Shown here: piece by piece, positions 5,295-10,575 of the stretch | Layout of the letters: each line of letters opens with the position of its first letter | Position numbering within the stretch: position 1 is the stretch's first letter | Assembly (NCBI GenBank): GCA_029938185.1 | Contig: JAOZVK010000160.1 | Coordinates: 1-10,575 of the forward strand | DNA: 10,575 nucleotides | Source of the DNA: Bacteroidales bacterium | GTDB taxonomy: Bacteria > Bacteroidota > Bacteroidia > Bacteroidales > JAOZVK01 | Direction of reading: 5' to 3' | Position numbers and translations under genes: made by a program | The notes under the pieces: generated by a model | What the model was told of the DNA's origin: nothing | Database searches by the model: none | Seen by the model: the letters and a program-made list of their open reading frames with translations, nothing else

Positions 5295-8213
5295 TTGAGA
5301 CCATTTTTTTTAATACTAATCGTTTTATCAGCTTTTAAATCATTTGGTCAGGTACCTTATGCATATAGCTTTTCTGAGCAGCACAATTTTCTATCTAAAA
5401 CAGTATATTTTTTACACGAAGATTCTCAACAAAATATTTGGATGGGAACAAATTATGGTTTGTACAAATGGAACGGAAACAGTTTTTCAAACTACAAAAA
5501 CACAAATTATTCTGTTAATTATAGTAGTATTCAGGAAGATAAAACTGGACGAATATGGTGTCAAAATTTTACTGGTCAAATATTTTATGTTGAAAATGAT
5601 AGCTTGAAACTTTTTCTAAACCAGAAGGATAACTATAGAACTTCGCTTTGTTATATAGTCGATTATTTTCCAAATATTTATATAGGTTCAACTAAAGGAT
5701 TAGAAAAACTAAATTTTAATACAAATAGTAAATCATTTATTAATAAAAAAAATATTAGTCAATTACAAACATATAAAAATGGAATAATTTACTCATCAAG
5801 CAATAATGTTGAATATGAACCTTTGGGTAAACATGCACAAAAACTATTTAAAATAATTCAAACAGGTAAAATAGCAGAAATACCTGGTCTTTATCAATTC
5901 GATAATAAAATAATTATATTAGGTAATTTATGGATAAATCAAAAAAAGAAACCTTATTTAGTTGAACATTATGAAAAAAATAAATTCCAAAAAAAACATT
6001 TTTATTTTTCCACACCTATTAATGTTGCTGCTTTTTTTTATGATAGTACAAATAATTTAATTTTCTTAGGAACATCTAGTGGACTTCAAATATTAAACAA
6101 ACAATACAGTCCAATTTTTAATGGAAAAATTCTTAATGGAAAAAACATTTCGGATATAATAAAAGACAAAGAAGGTAATTATTGGATTTCAACATTAAAT
6201 CATGGTATTTTCATAATTCCATCAATTGAAATTTTGAGTTTTGATAAAAAAAAATTTAACAACCATAAAATCATCTCAATAAAAAAAATTCAAAACAAAA
6301 AACTTTTATTTGTGGGAGAATATGGGAAAATATTTGAAAAATATAATAATAAAATACAACAAATCGGTGATATAAATCAAAAAGTTGAAGCAATTAGTTA
6401 CGATCCTTTCACAAATACATTAAATTTTGGAAATATTATTTCATGTTTTAACATCAAAAAAAAAACTATATGTAAAAATATTTACGGAATAAACCATAAA
6501 TCTATCTCTTATATAAATCCTTATCTTATACTAAACTCAAGTTCAGTAGATGCTTCAATAAAAACTAATTTTCTTGAAAAAATAAGTGATAATCTTAAAA
6601 AAATGCTATCCAAGAATGCAAATTTTATTTTTCATCACGATAATATATATAAGCTGTATTTTCGGAGAAAACGTTCTCATCATAATGTTTTTGACTTTGA
6701 AAACAATAATTTTTATATTAGCTATTCCGATGGTTTATATTTTTATAATAAAGGAGAAGAGAAAGAAATATTTTTCAAAAAATCATCTATTTTAATCACT
6801 GCATTAAGTCAGGTTGTAAATGGAGGGGTTTGGTGTGCAACTGTTGATGGTAATTTATTGTATATAGAAAATGGAAAGTTCAAACGAAATATTCGAACTA
6901 ACAAACACATAAAAGAAATTCTACAATGGAATAAGTTTATTTTTCTTAGCACTGAATCCGGTTTATTGAAAATAAATACACAAAATGAGAAACAAACCAC
7001 TATAGGTATTCATGATGGGCTTCCATCAAACTTCATACACGACATTGAAATAGTAAACGATACTCTCTTTGTTGCTTCCGAAAAAGATGTATCTCAATTT
7101 GCTTGCAAAAATAATTTTATAAATACAATTCCACCAACAGTTTCTTTTGTAAATGTTGCAATATGGGAAAAAGATACCGTTTTACAGGATTCATATTTTT
7201 TACCTCACTATAAAAATAATATCACTATTTATTTTAAAGCAATTGCTACAAGAAGTCGTAAAAATTACATTTTTAAATATAGAATGAAAGGTATTGATTC
7301 TACTTGGCGTATACAAAAAAGTGAAATTAATTTTGTTCGTTTTCCATCAATTATACCTAATGATTATACTTTTCAGCTGAAAGCTGTAAATGAAGATGGT
7401 TTTGAAAGCAAAATTATTTCAATTAAAATAACAGTCGATGCTCCTATTTATTTGAAATGGTGGTTTATTATGCTATTGGCAATTTTTGCGTTTTTTTTAG
7501 CAAGTTTTATTTATATTATCAGAATAAATATTATAGAAAAACGAAACTCTATTCTAAATGATAAAAAAGATGTCGAAAACCAATTGTTATTATCTCAACG
7601 AGCAACACTTCGATTACAAATGAATCCACATTTTGTATTCAATGCCTTAAATTCTATTCAAAGTTATATAATCTTAAATGATAAAGAATTAGCAAGCGAT
7701 TATCTTGGTTTGTTTGCCGATTTAATGAGGAAGTTTTTGTATTTTAGCCAAAAAGAAGAAATTTCTATTGAAGAAGAAATCGAAATTTTAGATACATATT
7801 TAGAACTTGAAAAACTACGTTTTGAAGACAGCTTAAATTACAAGATATCAGTTAGTAGTGACTTAAATACATCGGAAATTATGATACCTGTTATGTTGAT
7901 TCAACCATTAGTTGAAAATTCAATAAAGCATGGTTTATTTCACAAAAAAGACAATCGTATTCTGGAAATTTCATTTGTTAAACAAAACAATAATCTTTTA
8001 GTAATAATTCGTGATAATGGTATAGGTCGTAAACAATCTGCACAAATAAATAAAATGCAAAATAAAAAACATAAATCGTTTGCCACCTCAGCACTTCAAC
8101 AAAGAATTAGTTTAATAAATAAAAGTAGTAACAAAAAAATAAGCCTTAAATATACTGATTTATACAACAAAAATAAACAAGCAGAAGGAACTCTGGTTGA
8201 AATTAAGATATAA
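5295..8213 (+). CDS. Reg_prop/Y_Y_Y sensor histidine kinase (LytS/YehU type)
   Basis: Large one-pass membrane sensor kinase of 972 residues. Order: signal peptide (about 1-19); periplasmic beta-propeller built of Reg_prop-like repeats such as NIWMGTNYGLYKWNG (47-61), GNYWISTLNHGIF (294-306) and GGVWCATVDGNLLYIENG (510-527); Y_Y_Y domain (about 640-713); transmembrane helix (about 721-743); coiled linker; His_kinase domain (Pfam PF06580 type) with phospho-acceptor His779 in NPHFVFNAL; and HATPase domain with N-box Asn875 in VENSIKHG and G1 box DNGIG (907-911). This family signals to LytTR response regulators, but none is adjacent. No ATG precedes residue 50. The start given is TTG. CTG at 5277 would add KNKFT, giving a better basic signal-peptide start, so the true start is uncertain. 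A run of nine A at 6246-6254 is in frame. The signal is unknown. Confidence 0.9.
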   Translation: MRPFFLILIVLSAFKSFGQVPYAYSFSEQHNFLSKTVYFLHEDSQQNIWMGTNYGLYKWNGNSFSNYKNTNYSVNYSSIQEDKTGRIWCQNFTGQIFYVENDSLKLFLNQKDNYRTSLCYIVDYFPNIYIGSTKGLEKLNFNTNSKSFINKKNISQLQTYKNGIIYSSSNNVEYEPLGKHAQKLFKIIQTGKIAEIPGLYQFDNKIIILGNLWINQKKKPYLVEHYEKNKFQKKHFYFSTPINVAAFFYDSTNNLIFLGTSSGLQILNKQYSPIFNGKILNGKNISDIIKDKEGNYWISTLNHGIFIIPSIEILSFDKKKFNNHKIISIKKIQNKKLLFVGEYGKIFEKYNNKIQQIGDINQKVEAISYDPFTNTLNFGNIISCFNIKKKTICKNIYGINHKSISYINPYLILNSSSVDASIKTNFLEKISDNLKKMLSKNANFIFHHDNIYKLYFRRKRSHHNVFDFENNNFYISYSDGLYFYNKGEEKEIFFKKSSILITALSQVVNGGVWCATVDGNLLYIENGKFKRNIRTNKHIKEILQWNKFIFLSTESGLLKINTQNEKQTTIGIHDGLPSNFIHDIEIVNDTLFVASEKDVSQFACKNNFINTIPPTVSFVNVAIWEKDTVLQDSYFLPHYKNNITIYFKAIATRSRKNYIFKYRMKGIDSTWRIQKSEINFVRFPSIIPNDYTFQLKAVNEDGFESKIISIKITVDAPIYLKWWFIMLLAIFAFFLASFIYIIRINIIEKRNSILNDKKDVENQLLLSQRATLRLQMNPHFVFNALNSIQSYIILNDKELASDYLGLFADLMRKFLYFSQKEEISIEEEIEILDTYLELEKLRFEDSLNYKISVSSDLNTSEIMIPVMLIQPLVENSIKHGLFHKKDNRILEISFVKQNNNLLVIIRDNGIGRKQSAQINKMQNKKHKSFATSALQQRISLINKSSNKKISLKYTDLYNKNKQAEGTLVEIKI

Positions 8214-8238
8214 AGGTCTCTTAAAAAATGATTTTTAG

Positions 8239-8309
8239 GCTATCCATCAGAATTTGGACAGTCTTGTTTTTCAAGTAGTTTTAATCATAGAATTAAAGCA
8301 AAACTTTGC
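8239..8309 (-). repeat. Repeat remnant containing the unoccupied insertion site
   Basis: Read on the minus strand, 8298-8261 matches 10313-10335 joined to 10439-10455 without any mismatch over 38 bases. It is the sequence around copy C with the 103-bp element absent. One side continues into CGCAAAGTTTT-type units (to about 8309) and the other ends in GGCTATCC (8239-8246, plus-strand reading), resembling the GGCTAYC element ends at 4914 and 10239. It supplies the last codons and stop of the carboxyltransferase gene. Confidence 0.7.
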
Positions 8310-9061
8310 GAATTATTTTGAGGTAAATATTCAAGCTGTTTTCTGATAAGCATTAAACCCTCGTCTTCATTATCGGCTTTATAATGCGAAACACCTGATT
8401 TTGATGAGTGTATACTAGCACCTCCTAGTTGTTCGATACTAATATCTTCGCCTGTTACAGTTTTTGTTACTTTGGGCCCTGTTACAAACATATAACTCGT
8501 TTTGTCGCTCATTATAACAACATCTGTCAATGCTGGCGAGTAAACTGCACCACCTGCGCATGGTCCAAATATTGCGGAAATTTGAGGGATTACACCAGAT
8601 GCCATAATATTTTTTTGAAATATATCAGCATAACCAGCAAGACTATTTACGCCTTCTTGTATTCGTGCTCCGCCACTATCATTAATTCCTATAACTGGAG
8701 CACCAACTTTCATTGCCTGATCCATAAGTTTACAGGTTTTTTTGGTATATGTTTCAGATAATGAGCCTCCTAAGACTGTGAAATCTTGCGAAAAAACATA
8801 TATTACTCTTCCATCAATTGTTCCATGACCAGTTATAACTCCATCGCCCAAAAACTTTTTTTTCTCTAAACCAAAATCAGTACAGCGGTGAGTTACAAAC
8901 ATATCAAACTCTTCAAAACTTCCTTCATCAAGTAATATTTCAATTCTTTCTCGTGCTGTATATTTTCCTTGAGAATGTTGCTTCTCAATCCTTTTGATTC
9001 CGCCTCCTAATTTTGCTTCATCTCTAAGATCAATTAATTGTTTAATTTTTTCTTGACTCAT
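8285..9061 (-). CDS. mmdA: Methylmalonyl-CoA carboxyltransferase, N-terminal half only
   Basis: The 258-residue product is a good match to the acyl-CoA-binding half of the biotin-dependent carboxyltransferase/decarboxylase alpha subunit, which is normally about 510-520 residues. Seen: the KYTARERIEILLDEGSFEE segment (33-51), the oxyanion/CoA segments NDSGGARIQEGV (127-138) and GPCAGGAVYSPALTD (166-180), TGPKVTKTVTGE (194-205) and GGASIHSSKSGVSH (213-226). The family-like sequence ends at YLPQNN (245-250). The final SQSFALIL and stop come from a spacer repeat shared with 10313-10334. The C-terminal half that binds carboxybiotin is absent, and the 71 bases to the sensor kinase cannot encode it. 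It would be inactive alone and is probably a pseudogene or rearrangement product. In Bacteroidota this gene usually follows the epimerase gene and precedes oadG, biotin-carrier and oadB genes. Confidence 0.88.
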   Translation of the reverse strand: MSQEKIKQLIDLRDEAKLGGGIKRIEKQHSQGKYTARERIEILLDEGSFEEFDMFVTHRCTDFGLEKKKFLGDGVITGHGTIDGRVIYVFSQDFTVLGGSLSETYTKKTCKLMDQAMKVGAPVIGINDSGGARIQEGVNSLAGYADIFQKNIMASGVIPQISAIFGPCAGGAVYSPALTDVVIMSDKTSYMFVTGPKVTKTVTGEDISIEQLGGASIHSSKSGVSHYKADNEDEGLMLIRKQLEYLPQNNSQSFALIL

Positions 9062-9125
9062 TTTGTTAATTTTTATAAAATTGTAAATTCAAGCGCACTT
9101 AGTATATTAAAATATATCTGCTTAG

Positions 9126-9159
9126 TAAGTAGGTCAATATATAAAAACTACACTTTTGT
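9126..9159. repeat. Faint spacer repeat also present at 1849-1881
   Basis: TAAGTAGGTCA followed by a TATAAAA/ACAC/TTTGT pattern occurs here and at 1849-1881 with several substitutions and a one-base length difference. It sits in the 118-base gap between the zinc-ribbon gene and mmdA. Relatedness is plausible but weak. Confidence 0.35.
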
Positions 9160-9179
9160 TTTATATATTATGTTGTTTA

Positions 9180-9362
9180 TCAAGTAATCACAAATTGATA
9201 AAAAGCTATAAATAGTAATGACAGGATAGTAAATATAGTTGCTGTTTTTTGCCATCGCCATAATTTTCTTCCTACATGTCCGCATTCAGGACACTCATAA
9301 TGACCATTACACCAATCCATATACGAACCGCAATCTGGACATATTTTATCATGGGGGTACAT
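9180..9362 (-). CDS. Small zinc-ribbon protein with C-terminal membrane helix
   Basis: Unrecognised 60-residue protein. Residues 8-27 carry CPDCG and CPECG knuckles (Cys8, Cys11, Cys24, Cys27, with an extra Cys18), a zinc-ribbon pattern. A basic/aromatic linker RKLWRWQK (32-39) precedes a single hydrophobic helix (about 41-59) running to the C-terminus, so it is probably tail-anchored with the ribbon in the cytosol. The start is nine bases after the stop of the 96-residue gene upstream, so the two are very likely co-transcribed. Even cysteine spacing and a coherent two-part design favour a real gene despite its size. Function unknown; no nuclease or polymerase signature is visible. Confidence 0.6.
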   Translation of the reverse strand: MYPHDKICPDCGSYMDWCNGHYECPECGHVGRKLWRWQKTATIFTILSLLFIAFYQFVIT

Positions 9363-9371
9363 TCATAGCAT

Positions 9372-9662
9372 TTATTCTTTTAAGGATTCATCTTGATACC
9401 ACTCTTCGTATTGTACTTCTATTTTACCTTCAAGAATATCAGCTAATTTTCGTAATGATTTAGCAATATCTTCTTTTGCTAAATCATTATTGACTAACAG
9501 TTTGATATACTTTGGTGGGTATAATTCTTTCGTTTCACCAAAATGATAAATTAATCCTTCTTCATCTGGAATAACTCCACAATTTGATTTATCTGATGGG
9601 AAAATATGTACACTTTTTGTATAAACTTTTTCCTTTGCTTTTGCATTTATATCGTTTGTCAT
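9372..9662 (-). CDS. Hypothetical protein, 96 residues
   Basis: Not recognised. The protein is soluble and rich in Lys/Glu, with no signal peptide or membrane segment. The middle (about 27-50, GVIPDEEGLIYHFGETKELY) looks beta-rich. The C-terminal part (about 52-80, with LAKEDIAKSLRKLADILEGK) is a probable helical pair. The single cysteine is at 28. It sits 142 bases downstream of the epimerase stop, across a repeat patch, and immediately upstream of the zinc-ribbon gene, so it belongs to a two-gene unit placed between mce and mmdA. The opposite-strand frames here are shorter and lack coherent composition. Confidence 0.6.
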   Translation of the reverse strand: MTNDINAKAKEKVYTKSVHIFPSDKSNCGVIPDEEGLIYHFGETKELYPPKYIKLLVNNDLAKEDIAKSLRKLADILEGKIEVQYEEWYQDESLKE

Positions 9663-9742
9663 ATTATTATATTTAAGATTATTATTGAAACGCTAAAAAA
9701 TTTATCCATAAATAGATATACTCCAAACGGTTATCAATTAAA

Positions 9743-9779
9743 GTATTGTACCATTGTATCATTGAATAATTGTACCATT
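9743..9779. repeat. Short-period ATTGTACCATT repeat patch
   Basis: ATTGTACCATT occurs twice (9745-9755 and 9769-9779) around ATTGTATCATTGAATA-type sequence. The whole patch is an inverted copy of 3050-3086 (33 of 37 positions). It separates mce from the 96-residue gene. Confidence 0.6.
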
Positions 9780-9804
9780 TTAAAGTATAAATAATTTGAA
9801 TATC

Positions 9805-10209
9805 TTATTTTTCGCCACAAAATTCGGTTAAAACTCCAAAAGTAGATTTAGGGTGTAAAAACCCTATTTTTAAACCTTCGGCTCCATTTCTTGGTTTTTT
9901 ATCAATTAAGCGAACACCTTTTTTTTCGGCATTTGTTAGAGCTTCTTCCACATTATCATAAGCAAAAGCAATATGATGAACTCCTGCTCCTCTTTTTTCT
10001 ATAAATTTCCCAACAGGTCCATCAGGGTCTGTCGATTCCAATAGCTCAAGCTTTGTTTGTCCTATCATGAAAAAAGCAGTTTTCACTTTTTGGTCTTTCA
10101 CTTCTTCGATAGCATAGCACTTTAAATTTAATATTTTTTCGTAATATTCAATTGCTTGTTCAAGATTGTTTACAGCTATACCAATATGTTCAATATGTGT
10201 AGGTTTCAT
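9805..10209 (-). CDS. mce: Methylmalonyl-CoA epimerase
   Basis: Cytosolic vicinal-oxygen-chelate enzyme that interconverts (2R)- and (2S)-methylmalonyl-CoA in the succinate/propionate pathway. The 134 residues make up the usual two beta-alpha-beta-beta-beta units. Recognisable segments are HIEHIGIAVNNLEQAIEYYE at 5-24 (metal-ligand region His8), KLELLE at 53-58, GAGVHHIAFAYDN at 74-86 (His78/His79), the PRNGAEGLKIGFLHPKSTFG stretch at 106-125, and the terminal ligand Glu129 in LTEFC. Length and motif order are complete. In many Bacteroidota the next gene in the same direction is mmdA. Here two small genes and a repeat patch intervene and mmdA is truncated. No TAnnTTTG box was found immediately upstream, where repeat sequence begins 30 bases from the start. 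Confidence 0.95.
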   Translation of the reverse strand: MKPTHIEHIGIAVNNLEQAIEYYEKILNLKCYAIEEVKDQKVKTAFFMIGQTKLELLESTDPDGPVGKFIEKRGAGVHHIAFAYDNVEEALTNAEKKGVRLIDKKPRNGAEGLKIGFLHPKSTFGVLTEFCGEK

Positions 10210-10238
10210 ATATTCAATTTTTAGATTATCTACAAAAG

Positions 10239-10460
10239 GGCTATCAGTTTTAAGTTAGCCGCTTTTTAAACACAAAGTTTCGCAAATTTTTGCAAATTTT
10301 TGCGAATCTTTACTTTAATTCTATGATTAAAACTAAGGTCTTCGACCTATTTAATGTTGCTTACGCAAGATATATAATAAACAGTATTTCAAAAAGTAAG
10401 CTCTATACTAAATAGGTAAAAACTTTTGTATGGGTGCTTACTTGAAAAACAAGACAGTCT
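10239..10460 (+). repeat. GGCTATC repeat block interrupted by element C
   Basis: 10239-10269 begins GGCTATCAG and matches 4914-4944 at 29 of 31 positions. 10270-10312 consists of degenerate CGCAAATTTTT units. 10313-10335 and 10439-10455 are the two halves of the sequence found uninterrupted at 8261-8298 in the other orientation. The block appears to be an older repeat into which the 103-bp element was inserted. No gene is seen from 10210 to the window end. Confidence 0.7.
10336..10438 (+). mobile_element. 103-bp TA-flanked fold-back element, copy C (occupied site)
   Basis: Starts AGGTCTTCGACC and ends GGGTGCT. TA lies on both sides (10334-10335 and 10439-10440), while the unoccupied counterpart at 8276-8277 has a single TA, consistent with a TA target duplication. 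Internal inverted pairs are 10345-10353 with 10409-10417 (9 bp) and 10359-10364 with 10396-10401 (6 bp). The outermost bases share only AG, so it lacks classical long terminal inverted repeats. It has no reading frame and would need a transposase supplied elsewhere. Confidence 0.82.
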
Positions 10461-10504
10461 AACTTCAGAACTCACAAAAACAGTTCTTTTTTTTAAAAAC
10501 AATC

Positions 10505-10541
10505 GCAAGTTAAAAGTTAATAAAGTTTACTTGAAAGTTAC
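10505..10541. repeat. AAGTTA short-period patch
   Basis: Related units (AAGTTAAAAGTTAATAAAG and similar) repeat through this stretch near the window edge, resembling the style of patches at 776-808 and 963-986. No gene is seen around it. Confidence 0.35.
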
Positions 10542-10575
10542 TCATAAACTAAAAAAATTAAATGTAGAATATCGA

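Noticed and set aside
6246..6254. Nine-A tract in the sensor kinase as a phase-variation switch
   Set aside because: The frame is intact, and runs of A are expected in lysine-rich, AT-rich genes. Nothing in the sequence shows variability.
8214..8284. Possible remaining C-terminal half of mmdA after a frameshift
   Set aside because: Only 71 bases separate the stop from the sensor kinase, and they consist of repeat sequence with no carboxyltransferase motif in any frame. The half is absent rather than frameshifted.
8429..8761. 110-codon plus-strand frame
   Set aside because: It lies wholly opposite the well-supported carboxyltransferase domain and is cysteine/tyrosine-rich without motifs, so it is a shadow frame.
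9606..9794. Open frame on the plus strand over the start of the 96-residue gene
   Set aside because: It overlaps a more coherent minus-strand gene, has a biased Ile/Cys/Phe composition typical of the reverse of AT-rich coding sequence, and runs into a repeat patch.

Overview
The window looks like chromosomal DNA of a very AT-rich, probably anaerobic member of the Bacteroidota. The clues are promoter-like TAnnTTTG boxes upstream of several genes, a LytS/YehU-type sensor kinase with a Reg_prop/Y_Y_Y ectodomain, a secreted M28 peptidase, a type II thymidine kinase of Bacteroidota length, and a methylmalonyl-CoA epimerase next to a methylmalonyl-CoA carboxyltransferase gene. I cannot name the species.

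Layout: 117-701 (-) thymidine kinase; 702-1019 a spacer built on a 33-bp inverted repeat; 1020-1802 (+) WaaE/KdtX-like family 2 glycosyltransferase; 1803-2123 repeat-filled spacer with a truncated copy (A) of a 103-bp element; 2124-3008 (-) second family 2 glycosyltransferase; 3009-3632 spacer with a 109-bp MITE-like element and two short-period repeat patches; 3633-4898 (+) secreted M28 aminopeptidase-like protein; 4899-5294 mosaic of repeats ending in a full 103-bp element (B); 5295-8213 (+) large hybrid periplasmic-sensor histidine kinase lacking an ATG start; 8214-8284 repeat remnant running into the 3' end of 8285-9061 (-), the N-terminal half of a methylmalonyl-CoA carboxyltransferase; 9180-9362 and 9372-9662 (-) two small genes of unknown role; 9805-10209 (-) methylmalonyl-CoA epimerase; 10210-10575 repeats including full element C.

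How the genes relate: the two glycosyltransferases point to surface polysaccharide or LPS synthesis but face opposite ways and are not one operon. The epimerase and carboxyltransferase belong to the succinate/propionate (methylmalonyl-CoA) route, but the carboxyltransferase is cut to half length and no biotin carrier or membrane decarboxylase subunit follows. The sensor kinase has no LytTR response regulator beside it.

The most notable content is in the spacers. A 103-bp fold-back element occurs twice nearly intact and once truncated, always with TA at the identifiable ends. The window holds both an occupied site (10313-10455) and a matching unoccupied site (8261-8298, inverted), so insertion can be read to within a 2-base ambiguity. 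The unoccupied site forms the end of the truncated carboxyltransferase gene. A second element (3232-3340) has 23-bp terminal inverted repeats and an 8-bp target duplication. No transposase gene is present, so all of these would be non-autonomous.
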